From Erythroxylum novogranatense (lineage: Eukaryota; Streptophyta; Magnoliopsida; Malpighiales; Erythroxylaceae): DNA of 64,000 nucleotides. Positions 1-11,840 of the stretch are shown here, in pieces. Every line of letters starts with the position of its first letter. The first letter of the stretch is position 1. The stretch is taken from assembly GCA_029891385.1 (NCBI GenBank), contig CM057230.1:55469414-55533413 (forward strand), in the 5' to 3' direction. A program made the translations under genes and the position numbers. The notes below the pieces were generated by a model, which was given only the letters and a program-made list of their open reading frames with translations, had not been told where the DNA came from and ran no database searches.

Positions 1-1419
1 CCTCAGAACCCTACTTTTATTCACATCATCATGCTCCAATTTAGCAGCCTGCAACCACAACTTAACTGAATTTGGTATACTCTTTGCTCCTTTGGCTATA
101 ACTGCTTTAGCTTCTTCGGGGCTTGCCAATCTACATGCCTCCAACCAAACATCCTCACTCTTAGGACATTCCTCGCACCCCTTCTGTATTAACTCCCTTG
201 CTTCTTTAATCTTTCCAGCAACTTCTTCTAGCCTCGCAGCAGCAATCCAACCAGGTGGGTGTTTAGGGTTAGTTTGTGTGACACTCTTCAACAAAAGCCT
301 GGCCTTCTTAATATCTGAAATCTCAGCATCACTGGTGATCTTCATACTTTTCAAATCTGTCAAATAACCCTTTGGATCCACCACAGTCAAACCAGAAACT
401 GAATCTGACAACCTATCTAACTTCAAGGACAACACAGTTCCTCTCCCTTCACCAACAGCAGTCAAGTCAGTAACTGGAGTCTGTGACCATGGAGTTTCAG
501 TCCCACTGGCAGCCCGGCTCTTCGGATCCAAAGCTGTAACATGCTCCTGCTCCTGTCTTGCTTTTTCAAGAAGTGTGTCTGGTACAGGCACAAAGCTCTC
601 AAAACGCTTCTTCTTGTTCCTCAATGAGTAATCTCCAATATCAGGTATGCTCTCCCACTCGTGTGCCGATAGTGTATAAAGCTTCCTTTTCAGATCAGCA
701 AATTGCTCAGTGATTTTGGGGTTTGAGGCCCGATATTTTTCGATCTCCTGCTTAAGTCTAGCCTCTCGCCGATCCTTCCTCCTCAAATCCATCCTCTTGT
801 CGATTGCTTCCCATACAGCATCAGCTTCTTTGTCATCCTCATCATATTCAGCAGAAGCAAACAATCCCACATCATTTCCTTCAAACTCATCAAACTTCTG
901 ATTCTCATCATATCCCTTATCTTCACCTTCGTCTTCATCTTCCTCTTCACCAGGTTTTCCTCGCCCGCGACCTACAGCACCAGTAGCAGCAGCCGTCCCA
1001 CCAATGGTAGTAGCAGAGCGATCAGGGAGATCAGGAGCAGCACGGGCAGGACCAATATCAGAACGAGTGGTGAACCCGGTGGCACCACGACCAAGACCAG
1101 CAACATAATTAGGAGGAGGCTTGGAGTTGAGGAAATCAAGGCGGGGCTTTGATGGCACTGGAGGCTGGGTACCAACGCCGCCAAGGAAAGGAACATGGAT
1201 GGTAATAGTGGAGTAGGAAGACAATCCAAGGTGAGAGAGAAGGCGGTAATCACAATAAGTGGACTTAAAAAAGATGTGACATGAAACTTGGAGGCGTTGG
1301 CTAGAGATGGGGATAAGGGTCAGGGATTGGATATGGTGCTTGAGAGTGTAGAGAGTGGTGGTGTTGGGATTGATGTCAAGGAAAAGGGTTTTGTAGTTTG
1401 GAGTTCTTACGAAAACCAT
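1..1419 (-). CDS. STA1: PRP6-type U4/U6.U5 snRNP splicing factor (STABILIZED1-like), 5' part
   Basis: The frame is open from the ATG at 1419 to the window edge, giving 473 codons with no intron or stop; the gene continues to the left. The family bridges U5 and U4/U6 in the nuclear tri-snRNP. Arabidopsis STA1 is the matching protein, needed for pre-mRNA splicing and stress tolerance. Residues 1-80 resemble the family's ubiquitin-like N-terminus. The PRP1 N-terminal domain follows at about 95-260, with the signature PPPNYVAGLGRGATGFTTRS near residue 101 and then ARAAPDLPDRS. Next come an acidic stretch (GEEEDEDEGEDKGYDEN), FDEFEGNDVGLF and SNPKITEQFADLKRKL. The first HAT/TPR-like repeats begin around residue 385 (GWIAAARLEE, CEECPKSEDVWLEACRLA). 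This ATG was chosen because MVF plus the ubiquitin-like segment match the family start. The reading frame looks intact, unlike everything to its right for 60 kb. Confidence 0.95.
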   Translation of the reverse strand, partial: MVFVRTPNYKTLFLDINPNTTTLYTLKHHIQSLTLIPISSQRLQVSCHIFFKSTYCDYRLLSHLGLSSYSTITIHVPFLGGVGTQPPVPSKPRLDFLNSKPPPNYVAGLGRGATGFTTRSDIGPARAAPDLPDRSATTIGGTAAATGAVGRGRGKPGEEEDEDEGEDKGYDENQKFDEFEGNDVGLFASAEYDEDDKEADAVWEAIDKRMDLRRKDRREARLKQEIEKYRASNPKITEQFADLKRKLYTLSAHEWESIPDIGDYSLRNKKKRFESFVPVPDTLLEKARQEQEHVTALDPKSRAASGTETPWSQTPVTDLTAVGEGRGTVLSLKLDRLSDSVSGLTVVDPKGYLTDLKSMKITSDAEISDIKKARLLLKSVTQTNPKHPPGWIAAARLEEVAGKIKEARELIQKGCEECPKSEDVWLEACRLASPEEAKAVIAKGAKSIPNSVKLWLQAAKLEHDDVNKSRVLR

Positions 1420-2635
1420 TTTTTCCGTTAGAGGGAAAGTAAAGAGAGGATCTTTATTCTATATAGGAAATGGCTATGACCCGACCAGACCTGTAATTCA
1501 CAAGAAACTGAAGTATAAGGAATCTTAATGAGGGAGAGGGTTACCGCAGCTAATGTTTAACAAATTAGAGCCAGAATAAGGGCTTTTGGCTGGAATTAGA
1601 TCTTTAGAAAAATGTCCAAAACAAAATTGTACAATTCATCAAATCTGCAAATCAACGAAACATTACTATATCAGTACTCGAACCTGTGCGAATAAAACCC
1701 GCAATCCCAACTTCAACCACAGAGTAGCAATATCAACTAAAAAACAAATTGAAGAAAGCCTTGCCAGTGGACAAGGTGCATCTCCCAGAAATGATAAAGA
1801 AGCATTCAGAACAACCCAAATTACCAAAAGACCTAGAAAACAAGAAAAATTAACCTCAAATCAGGTTCAACAGAAAGCCAAGTGTTGAGATGGAGCTTCA
1901 AACATGCCGAGTCGCAGCTTCGATGACCAGAAGAAATTAGAGGAGATTAAACAACGTCTGTCCTTGAAATAATTGGACGCGTGCGTGTTTATGAGATAGA
2001 CCGACTTTAAAACAGGCGGATCGTTACATCATATTATAATGCTCTAAAAAAAAGTCCAGGCTGATCGGCATGATCTGCTACTCGTAGCCCTGGCCCACTT
2101 TGAAGAACCTACTAAAATACATTCTAAAAATAAAAAATTCGTAACAGTTTCACAAAAACATAAATAAGGTGTTATTTTTCTAATATTTTACAAGGCAAAA
2201 AAAACAATGGACTCAGTTCTACTTTGTCCTCTTATCTTTTTATTTTTTCAGTAAACGTATCTTGTAGAAACTCACTCTTCTCTTATTTACAACTATTTTG
2301 TTGTCCTTAATTCTTCTCTTTTGTTTTTCTTGTGAAATTTTGTTGCACAATGTCTAATGTTTTTATTGGTTTGTTATTCTTTTCCAAAATTGAAAATGTT
2401 GCTAACTTTCCTATTTTCTATAAATGCAAAAAGCAAAATTGAGCTTGGGCTGTACACCAAATGAGTTTTCGGTTTTTTTTTATTCTATTAAAATTTTGTT
2501 TCCAATAGATTGTGCTATTTTTCTAATTTTCCTAATTTGATGTTTTACCGGTTTCTCTTTTTCTATCAACGTCAAGTTTTCGGTAAGTGAGATGTTTACA
2601 AATATGGTGTTGATCATGTAAAAAGTTATGTTTCT
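1420..2635. other. 5' flank of the PRP6-like gene
   Basis: No gene is visible. The first part should hold the promoter and 5' UTR of the minus-strand splicing-factor gene. A TATA-like CTATATAG lies on the minus strand near 1460, probably too close to the ATG to be the only core element. From about 2000 the DNA becomes strongly AT-rich with long T runs. Short ORFs here show no family resemblance. Confidence 0.6.
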
Positions 2636-3254
2636 AGTTTTCCTATTTTATTGTTTTTCTGTGTTTTTTTTAGATGTTCAGCTTCAAGTGTTTTCTTTCT
2701 TTAAGAACTAAAATACTCTTTATTTCATCTAGGCTATAGTTACTATAAATTCCATGGTTAAAGAACTTGATGGCATCATTGTTTTGTTCATAATAACTAA
2801 CCAAATCTATTGTTACATAATAACCTATGGTTTTTTATGTTTTATCTCAAATTAAGATTTTCTAGTAACAAATAGTTGATGCAGTTATTGAGTTAGAACT
2901 GTAAAAGTTTTGCAAATTCTATGTTTGGAATTAGTAACCCTATTTCATGGATATTTTTTATAGGTAAGTGTAGACCTCTTTGTATACATTGTTTTTGTTT
3001 GCAGATCTCTTATAACATATGAATCCTTCAAGAACACAATTACTTTTGTAATGCAAAGACACTATATTAGCCTTCATAATACATACCTATGTTAGAAAAT
3101 TTATTATAAAAATGTTTGATAATTTTTAATATTTTCTATAGTTGTTTAATGATTGTTGTTTTTTGTTAATTAGAGTATTTTAGTTCTTAAAGAAGGAGAA
3201 CACTTGAAACTGAACATCTCAAAGAAACACAGAAAAACAATAAAATAGGAAAAC
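2636..3254. repeat. Fold-back repeat with about 84-bp inverted arms
   Basis: The arm at 2636-2719 reads AGTTTTCCTATTTTATTGTT onward. The reverse complement of 3171-3254 matches it with only a handful of mismatches over 84 bp. The loop is about 450 bp of AT-rich, non-coding sequence. The right arm ends just before the Myb/SANT-like pseudogene. It could be a fold-back MITE or the remains of a long-TIR element. No convincing TSD was found. Confidence 0.7.
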
Positions 3255-3264
3255 TATTTTAAGG

Positions 3265-4530
3265 AAGTTGTTGTGATTGATGTCACTTATATGTCATTAC
3301 ATTTAGTGATGGAAGCTTTGAACATTATGAATGATTCCAATGTTTATTTGAAAACAAATGAAAAGCATAGGATATGGAATGATACATTAGAGATGCATTT
3401 AATCTTATTGATGGTTGAAGAAGTGAAGAAGGGAAAATGAACTAGGGATGGCAATGGGCTTAGGCAACTTGGGCCCGTATAGAAGCTCGATCAGGCCCAA
3501 AGTAGCGAGCCCAAGCTCGAGCCTAATCAGGCATGAGGCAACCCGATTTGAGCTCGAGCCTAACTTGACCCTATCCAAGTTGTTTTTGAAATAAAAATAT
3601 AAAAATGATATTTTTTTTACGTAACAACATCACTTTATTTACATGTGTCGAGCCTCCACACCAAGATGGGCTAAGACAAACTAAGCTTAAGCTTGGCCTG
3701 TTGACCTCAGGCCAAGCCTGGATCCAAATGTCATCTCTAAATTAAGCAACTACTACCTTTTCCAAATTTGGTTAGACGAATATTAAGGCAGATCTTCAAA
3801 CAAAATTTAATAAGGAGTATACTAATGTTCGGTTAAAGAATAAGTATAATGGATTAAAGTCTAGATTGAAGAATTTCAAGAACTTACTCAAAGAAACATT
3901 AATCGGTTACAATTCCTTTATTGGTGAAGTTAATGATATAAATGAATGTTGGGAAATAAGGTAAAATATCTCTTTGTTTTATTAATATATCATATTATAT
4001 AATATTTGTTCTCATATTTCACCTTCATCATTGTAGTGTATAAAATGGCTTATAAATTTAAGAAAATAGGATGTAACAAGTTTTCAAGCTATATTATTTT
4101 TGGAGATACTATTGTAACTAGTTTTAATGCATATTCATCAACTAAATATCCATTGAATAGTATAGAAGAGGAATATAGAATTAATATTGATGAAGGTTGC
4201 TCATATAATGAAAAAGTAGATTAAGTTACTAGATCTCCATCTAAGAGAAAGAAATTTCCTAAGAATAAGAAGGCAAAGAAGAAACATTCTAACATTTTAG
4301 AAGAGGCCTTGGTTATAATTAGTGAGCAATCAAAAAGAAAGAATAATTTAGTTGAGAAAAAAAGATTACAATGTCATCCACTATAGAGAATGGATCTAGA
4401 GCTTCATCAATTAATTAAGAGACTAATATAATGATGGAATGTTTTAATTAATTAGATGAACTGGGTGTTGAGAGTGTGCAATATGGAAAAGTTGTAAAGA
4501 CTTTACATGATTCTCCACTTTAATTGGATT
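3265..4530 (+). pseudogene. Myb/SANT-like DNA-binding protein gene of a PIF/Harbinger element, decayed
   Basis: Three coding stretches on the plus strand fit the plant Myb/SANT-like family found as the accessory gene of PIF/Harbinger transposons. The first (about 3321-3440) contains HRIWNDTLEMHLI. The second (about 3759-3960) contains FSKFG, a stop, then TNIKADLQTKFNKEYT, LKNKYNGLKSRLK and ECWE. It ends at a plausible donor (GTAAAATATC), and the third begins after an intron with YKFKKIGCNKFSSY and FGDT. A basic tail (SPSKRKKFPKNKKAKKKH) and a degraded C-terminus reach about 4530. An hAT-type MITE at 3443-3739 and several stops destroy the gene. In the family this protein works with the transposase, recognising element ends in the nucleus. 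The transposase itself lies just downstream once later insertions are removed. Confidence 0.75.
3443..3739. mobile_element. hAT-type MITE inside the Myb/SANT-like gene
   Basis: The ends are inverted: TAGGGATGGCAAT at the left and, read on the minus strand, TAGAGATGACATT at the right. These match the TAGGGNTGNCAA ends typical of plant hAT MITEs. The 8-bp flanks AAATGAAC and AATTAAGC agree at five positions, as expected for an old TSD. The 297-bp body is rich in GGCCC and GCTCGAG motifs and has no coding sequence. It separates the first and second coding blocks of the host gene. Confidence 0.75.
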
Positions 4531-4912
4531 TAACTATGTTACTTTAGTTATATTTTGATATTATTGCATATCGAATTCTTATTAATTTGAAATTTTATAT
4601 TAAAATTAATCCATGGTTTGAAAATTTTATGCCGATGTTCTGTATGATTTGACTAAATATTTTTAAATATATGTTTTGTATGAATATTTAAAGTTTATGT
4701 TATGTATAAATATTTTAAGTCTATGTTTTCTATGAATAGTTTAAGTCTATATTTGATTAAACTTTTGATGAATGTTTTATTAATTATTTAATGTTGGTAT
4801 TATAAATATCTGGATTCCTTATCAAATTTTAAATCAAATTTTGATGGTGAATTGATGAAGATAGTTACTATTTCTATAGTTAGGGAGATAACAATTTTTT
4901 TTTTCATTTACA
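4531..4912. other. AT-rich spacer inside the Harbinger element
   Basis: About 380 bp of very AT-rich sequence with several near-repeats of TATGTTTTGTATGAATAT (4670-4740). No gene is visible. It separates the Myb/SANT-like gene from the N-terminal part of the transposase. Confidence 0.5.
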
Positions 4913-5159
4913 AAAGGAACTATGTAGAACTTCTACTTTATTAGGTCAAGATTGGATATTAGAACTTTTGAATAGGAATCGTACAAGAATTTATAAGAAC
5001 TTAAGAATGAATAAGATAATCTTCTTAAGTTTGTATGATGAGTTGAAGTGTTTAGAAGACTTAAAACTAATAAATCATTCGTTTGTGGAGGAACAAGTAG
5101 CAATTTTCTTAATAACTATATGGCATACTGAGATAACTTGACTCTCTACATAACTCTTT
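4913..5159 (+). pseudogene. PIF/Harbinger transposase, N-terminal part, cut by LTR unit D
   Basis: Plus-strand translation gives TSTLLGQDWILELLNRNRTR, then NLRMNKIIFLSLYDELKCLE and FVEEQVAIFLITIWH. This is the N-terminal helix-turn-helix region of plant Harbinger transposases (DDE_Tnp_4 family, a DNA-cutting nuclease that excises and integrates the element). The reading breaks at TCTTT (5155-5159), which is the target duplication of LTR unit D. The protein resumes at 21931. Stops inside the stretch show the copy is dead. Confidence 0.8.
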
Positions 5160-5815
5160 TATTAGGCACCCCGCCCTCATTGGTCACATGCCCGACATCC
5201 TAAGTAACATCTGAACGCGTATCCCACAAGGGTGTGAGCCCCCACGAGGACAAAACATCAAAACAACTCACTTTTCCTATTTTCGAACAAATTTTGGGAG
5301 ACCTAAAATTGTAATTTCAATTTGACTTATTTAGAACATTTGCGGTCTAAATCTCTAGTTTATTTAGAGACAAGAATCATCTCATTTGGAGATCTCATAA
5401 CAAAGTTATGGATGCTAGAATTAAACAGGGTTTTGTTCTCAATCATATTACACCTGTCTTGGGACAATTTGCATAACTATCATTAGAAATGCTAGATTAA
5501 GACCATCTTAAGACGACTTGAAAGAAGACTTTGAGATCTACAACGTTAATGAGGACCTTGAAGATAAATTCTATCGTCTGAAAGGTCAAACATGGAGCAA
5601 ACAATAGGATTAGACGAAACCAAACGAAAAAGCAGACTAGTTGAAAAGTCAAACGAATTAGGAAAATTGCCATAACTTTCCCTACAGATATTGGATTAAG
5701 GTGTTCTTTAGATGGTTTGAAAGAGGACTTCAAGATATACAACTTTCATGAAGACCTTGATGACAGATTCTGTTGGATCCCACACCCCACCCGTATTTGT
5801 TTGGGGGTTATACCC

Positions 5816-7579
5816 TGTAGGAAAATCCCGGTGTGAGCATCACATGCCCACGGTGCGGAAAACAAAAATTTTTTGTTCCGGGACCTTCCCGAAAGCCAGG
5901 ATCCATGTGTCTATACAACAAACTCAAACCAAAACGGCCAAAGGAGACCGTCTCCAACGGTATCCACGCAGAAATCGGAGAACCTAACCGGAGCAAACCC
6001 TTTGACCCGGGAATAGCTAGAACAAGTTGAAGATTGCTAGATCTTACCTTGTTCTTGGAGAGCTTGGAAACCAACGATGAAGAGGAGATGAAGAGGCTTG
6101 AAAGATGAAGAGATGATGAAGATGATCGTATGAATTGGAGAAAGAAACTCTTTCTTCTCCTTCAAAAACCAACGATGCTCCATCTTCCTTTCACTCTTTT
6201 TATTTTGTCTTTAACTCATTAAAAGACAATAAATGCTAATGGTGAGTCATGCACCCACGTTAGCTTATATATATATTAATTCTTTAATTAATTAATAATA
6301 TATATATATATATTAATGCTGAAGTGGTCCAGTCACACTGGGGTCGGTCCTACCGACCTACCGGGTCCTAGTATGGGAAAACCCACTGGAAACGTTTTTC
6401 AGCAATATCGATGTCGCGATCTCATCGGGACATATCTCGATCTCATCGGGATCCATTTAATGTTATTGCTCTCCATATATTGGAACTCTATCCAAAACTA
6501 TTTTACGAATTCTCCGAGACACTCTTATGCGTGTGACCCATTAGGTTCCCGGTTATGTTGGCCACTTAGATTAACACTTAATCTGAGCAAGTCATGAGCG
6601 GTATCTAGCAACACATCATGACCCCCAATTGACCGGAAAGTAATTGGTTTGACGAATGAACATGTATTCATCATGAACCATATCACGAACCTTTCCATAA
6701 ACAATTACCATGCAATTCGTCCTTTCACCATGCTATACCTCACTTGGTTATGAGTATGGGCAATGTGTCAACTCTTACTAGACTGACTAAGTCAAATCTA
6801 GTCCAAGTGATTTCAATTCTTGTCCTGGGACTCATTACTTTATATGTCAATGAAGACATTCTTCATGACATATATGCTCCGGCCAGAGACTTCCAAGTAA
6901 TGACCATGACAAGAGGCCATGGGTATCATCTTCTGCTATCACAGAAGTGGTGAATCCTATATTGGCTACTCAATTACCTTCGAATACCTCAAGTTGTACC
7001 CAATCGCCACCCTATGAGCGACCTCTGTAAGGCAACAAGGAATGGAGTCAAAGCACATAATCAGTATCCAAGATATCCTTGAGCACCTCAAGTCTAAGGA
7101 TACTTGCACCATTGCTATGATGAGATTATCACTGACATTAGAATAGGACATTCATGTGATGATCTCATAGCAGGTCATTCAATGTACTTACTACCTCTAG
7201 TAAGCATCCACATCTCAACCCTAAATATCTCATATTTATAGCTTCTGAGATCCACTGCTTGATCAAATCAAGGAGCTTGAGATGTACTAGTCTCTCCGGA
7301 TTACCGATGTCCGGTCTCGAGAATCCTATGACTAGGATAATTTAGATATCGACATAATTGCACATGATAGGAATCTCGGTGGTATGACCACATCACAATT
7401 TCCTTCATGCTATGTCATATATCATGGACTTCATTAATTTGCTTATAGATCAATATCCATTCATAAATAATGAACAATGAGTTAATGAAATATGTCTTTC
7501 TTTATTTATTCATAAAGTATGTACACAATTTTGTACAAAATTAAGCTAAAGGCGATTTCTTTCGAGCACTACTCTAACA
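5816..7579 (-). repeat. Copia 3' LTR
   Basis: A 1764-bp LTR running TGTAGG...TAACA on the plus strand. It aligns with 13579-15435 throughout with scattered substitutions. The main length difference is a (TA)n tract and nearby insert present only in the other copy. TATATA-rich DNA lies near 6265-6315. Confidence 0.93.
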
Positions 7580-7590
7580 ATCTCCCACTT
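7580..7590 (-). promoter_or_regulatory. Copia polypurine tract
   Basis: Minus-strand AAGTGGGAGAT sits directly against the 3' LTR start (TGTTAGAG). This is the expected plus-strand DNA priming site. Confidence 0.75.
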
Positions 7591-7599
7591 GACCTAAAG

Positions 7600-9186
7600 T
7601 CAATCGCCTTGATATCTAATACCATAAGCGAGTACATGAGAATCAAAACTCTTTTGTGATAATGGCTTTGTCAACGGATCAGCAATATTCTGCTCGGTGG
7701 GAATTCTCTCGATCTGGACATCACCTCGTCCTATGATCTCCCTGATCAGATGATATCTGCGGAGTACGTGTTTGGATCGTTGATGAGACCTTGGTTCTTT
7801 CGCCTGCGCAATAGCCCCATTGTTGTCACAATACAACTGTATCGGCCCATCACTGCTAGGAACCACACCAAGTTCAGTAATGAACTTCTTGATCCAAACT
7901 GCTTCCTTTGCTGCTTTTGAAGCGGCAATGTACTCTGCCTCAGTTGTTGAATCGGCAGTTGTCTCTTGTTTGGAACTCTTCCAACTAACTACCCCGCCAT
8001 TCAGTGTGAATACGTAACCTGATTGGGATTTGAAATCATCCTTATCAGATTGAAAACTGGCATCTGTATACCCGCTCACTTTGAGATCTCCATCCCCATA
8101 TATCAAGAAAACATCCTTAGTCCTTCGCAAGTACTTGAAGATATTCTTGACAGCCACCCAGTGGCCCTCACCAGGATCCGATTGGTATCTGCTCGTAACA
8201 CTTAGAGCATATGATACATCGGGTCTCGTACATAGCATAGCGTACATGATAGATCCTACCGCAGAAGCATTCGGGATTATATTCATGCGCATCCTCTCAT
8301 CTTGTGTCTTAGGACATATAGATTTCGAGAGTGTTATCCCATGAGTCACGGGAAGGTACCCTCTCTTGGATTGCTCCATGCTAAACCTTTTTAGCATCTT
8401 GTCTATGTACGTTGATTGTGAAAGACCAAGCAACCTTTTTTATCTATCTCTATAGATCCTTATCCCAAGGATATAAGTTGCTTCACCAAGGTCTTTCATC
8501 CCAAATTGTTTGGACAACTAAATCTTCACCGATTGTAGCATAGAGACATCGTTTCCTAGCAATAATATGTCATCTACATACAGCACAAGGAATACGATTG
8601 TAGTCCCATTAACCTTCTTATACACAAAGTGTTCATCCGGATTTTGTGAGAAACCAAACTCTTTGATTACCTCATCAAAACGGATATTCCAACTCCTGGA
8701 TGCTTGCTTTAATCCATAGATGGATTTTTGAAGCTTGCATACCTTTTCGCCATCATAGGAGGTGAAGTCCTCAGGTTGTGTCATATACACATCCTCAGCT
8801 AGATTTCCATTTAGGAAAGCTGTCTTCACATCCATTTGTCATATCTCATAATCATAATGAGTGGCAATGGCTAGGAGTATTCTAATGGATTTAAGCATTG
8901 CTACTGGGCTGAAGGTCTCATCGTAGTCAACTCCTTGTCTTTGACGAAAGCCTTTAGCTACAAGCCTTGCTTTATAGGTAATTACATTACCATCCATGTC
9001 GGTTTTCTTTTTGAAAACCCATTTGCACCCTATGGGTTTGATTCCTTCGGGTGCCTCAACCAAAGTCCATACTTGGTTTTCATACATGGAATCCATTTCA
9101 GCCTGTATGGCATGAAGCCATTTCTCAAACTCTGAACTCTTCAGAACCTCTTCATAGGTGGTAGGCTCATTATTTTCTATGAGCAA
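7600..9186 (-). pseudogene. Copia pol: reverse transcriptase and RNase H
   Basis: Read on the minus strand, the reverse transcriptase begins near 9186 (SSEFEKWLHAIQAEMDSM, GCKWVFKKKTD, KARLVAKGFRQRQGVDYDET). An in-frame stop at about 8836-8838 precedes MDVKTAFLNGN. Further on are YGLKQASRSW and the catalytic YVDDILLLGND. A second stop near 8518 and a third near 8430 lie before MLGLSQSTYIDKMLKRF. RNase H follows with YTDASFQSDKDD, SWKSSKQ, EAEY and YCDNNGAIA, and ends IRYQGD then stop at 7600. All catalytic motifs are recognisable, but the three stops break the polyprotein. The enzyme copies element RNA into DNA in cytoplasmic particles. Confidence 0.93.
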
Positions 9187-10473
9187 TACGTCATTCTGTT
9201 CATTTACGAGAAATCCATATCTCTAGAGAGAGCGTATCCTACGTGACCTCTGAACTTCGTGTGTTGTAGAAGGTTGAATCATTACTTCATCTGTATGAGT
9301 CACGCTTTGAGTTCAGCGATTGATCTGTGTTTGTTCGAGCATCTGAACTTCTTCAAGCTCAATTTTGCTCCCACCGTCTTCTTGTAAAAGAAACTCTTTC
9401 TCTAAAAGACAGCATGCTTGAAACAAACACCTTTTGTTCCACAAAGAAGGTAGAATTGATATCCCATTGTTTCTTTAGGATATCCTACGAACAAACACTT
9501 ATCGGACTTTGCATCAAGTTTATCTCGATCGTGTCCGCTTCACATAAGGTGACAACCCCAAACTTTCAAATGAGTAAGATAGGGTCTTTTGTTAGTCCAC
9601 ATCTCATGTGGAGTAACATCAACTATCTTTGATGGAACTCTGTTTAACAAGTAAACAAGCATCTCGAGTGCATACCCCAAAAGGATTTTGGTAACTTTGC
9701 AAGTCCATCATTGATCGTACCATGTCTAACAAGGTTCGATTTCTCCTTCTGCCACACCATTATCTTTGTGGTGTGTAAGGAGGAGCCCATTGAGATAAAA
9801 TCCCATTATCTCTGAGATAATCCAAAAACTCTTGGTCTAAGTATTCCCCACCACGATCTAATCGTAATGTCTTGATACTTTTCCCAAGTTAGTTTTCTAC
9901 TTCATTTCTGAATTGTTTGAACTTTTCAAATGCTTCAGATTTGTATCTCATCAGATACAAGTACCCATATCGAGAATAATCATCGATAAAGGTAATGAAG
10001 TAAAGACAACCACTTCTGGCATGGATGGACATCGGACCACATACATCTGAATGTATTAGGTCTAATACTCCGGTCGCTCGTTCACCCTTTCCCTTAAAGG
10101 GTAATTTAGTCATCTTGCCTAATAAACAAGATTCGCATGTGTCATATGATTCATAATCAAATGACCCTAAACTTCCACTCTTATGGAGCTTAGCTATACG
10201 TCTCTCATTTATATGGCCAAGGCGACAATGCCATAAGTAAGTTGATTTTAAATTATCTCGTTTATGTCTTTTCGTTTCATTGACATTCATAATTGGATGT
10301 GACATATCTAATATGTAAATTCCATTGCATAATGTACCAGTGCCATAAAGCATTCCATTCAAACTAATAGAACAACCATTGTTACTAAAAGTCAAATGGA
10401 AACCAACTCTATTTAAACAAGAAATGCATAATATGTTCTTTGTTAATATAGGTACAAAATAACATTCATCCAA
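9187..10473 (-). pseudogene. Copia pol: GAG-pre-integrase and integrase
   Basis: The minus-strand frame from 10473 carries the pre-integrase stretch (DECYFVPILTKNILCISCLN), the HHCC zinc motif (LWHCRLGHINERRI ... CESCLLGK) and the start of the DDE core (DLIHSDVCGPM, FIDDYSRYGYLYLM). A stop after FRNEVEN near 9889 is followed in frame by LGKSIKTLRLDRGGEYLDQE. The rest, to about 9190, is broken by frameshifts, with fragments such as NRTLLDMVRSMM still legible. The integrase joins the DNA copy to the host chromosome, and this copy could not make it whole. Confidence 0.9.
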
Positions 10474-10479
10474 TTTAAT

Positions 10480-11495
10480 TACAAGCCCGGTGGGAGTGAC
10501 AAAAGTAAGTGCCTACGGCTAATGCAAAGAACTCTTGCTCCATTTCCCACACGCAGTCTAGTTCTCCTTCATAAGTCGCTCTCGTCCCCGAGGCCCGTGC
10601 ATATTATTGCATATGTGTGAGCCACAACCGTATCTAATACCCATATGTTATGGTCGAAATAGTATTAACCTCAATGATAAACATACGAAGAAGTCGAGGC
10701 ATCCGATGCCTTCTTCGCTTCAATTCTTCGAGATAGACTTTACAGCCCCGCTTCGGTGGCGGCCTTGCCACAATGGAAGCAAGTTCCTTTAGTGCGATCT
10801 CTTTGGTTTTCTTCTTGCTGCACTTCCTTTCGGTTTCTTAGACCTTTTCTTCTTCAGCTTCTTTTTTTTTGAACCAAAAGAAGAGTCCACCACAAGCACT
10901 TGCTTGCTATCCTTCTTGATGGCTTGCTCTGCTGTCTTGAGCAGATTAATCAACTCAGGGATTGTCGTGGATATTTGGTTCATCCGATAGTTTAACACAA
11001 ACCGTGAATAACTATCAGACAATCCAACTAGAATTAAGTCAACACTTAATTCATAATCCATAACAAAACCTAAGACAACCAACCTCTCAATATACCCATT
11101 CATCTTCGATGCATATTGACCGCAGATGAACCCGAGTCATCTTAGTAGTGAAGAGTAGCCTCGAGGTCTCGAACCTTTCGCATCGAGCTTGCTCATCAAA
11201 CAGTTCCCTAAGATGAAACACTATGGTATTAGCATCCATAGACTCACGCCGCTTCGCACTCTGTGACATCGAGGCAAGCATAATGCAGTAGCCATGTCAC
11301 TATCTTTAAGATGCTTACGATATGCTTTCGATCCTCATCAAGAAGCATCAGTGACAGTGGATCGGAAGTGGAACATCTAGGACATATCCCGTTCCTCGGA
11401 CACGAGAACAATTCTCGATTTCTCACCCAATCTAGAAAATTTGGTCCGATTAATTTGTTCGAGTCCATAAGCGGCAAGTTTCACACTGGAAGTCA
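10480..11495 (-). pseudogene. Copia gag with zinc knuckle and protease remnant
   Basis: The probable gag start is the minus-strand ATG near 11495 (MTSSVKLAAYG). An early frameshift leads into LIGPNFLDWVRN, a typical plant Copia gag motif. MDANTIVFHLRELFDEQARC, LVGLSDSYSRFVLNYRMN and TIPELINLLKTAE follow in other frames, then a lysine-rich stretch (FGSKKKKLKKKRSKK) and a half zinc knuckle (CFHCGK). Near 10660-10580 WVLDT and HICNNM mark the aspartic-protease neighbourhood. Gag forms the particle that packages element RNA. At least three frame changes make it inactive. Confidence 0.85.
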
Positions 11496-11660
11496 TCTTC
11501 AATAACCTATAGGGAAAAGAGAGAAAGAATGTTAGAATAGAATTACATGCATGATCATAAGGACTTGCATGACATGCATATGGCTCCCACTAGTTTCAAA
11601 GAATCCATAACCCTCAGTACGAATCCAAGAAACATTATGACAAAATGTCCTAGTGGGTCG

Positions 11661-11840
11661 ATATCCGACATTACTAAAATGACCTTGGGTTTACCCAACA
11701 AGCCACCTTAGGTCAATCGGTAGGTATCGGTCATACCAATTGCATCATAGATATCCGACATTACTAAAATGACCTTGGGTTTACCCAACAAGCCACTTTA
11801 GATCTATCGGCAGGTATCGGTCATACCATTTGCTTCATAG
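11661..11840. repeat. 90-bp tandem duplication in the Copia leader
   Basis: 11661-11750 and 11751-11840 are exact-length direct copies starting ATATCCGACATTACTAAAAT, with about seven differences between them. Confidence 0.9.

Noticed and set aside
972..1253. Minus-strand ORF of 93 residues rich in Leu and Val
   Set aside because: It is an out-of-frame shadow inside the PRP6-like coding sequence.
5808..6074. ORFs at the start of both Copia LTRs (also 13409-13837)
   Set aside because: They lie within LTRs, recur in both copies, show no family match and are explained by the repeat.
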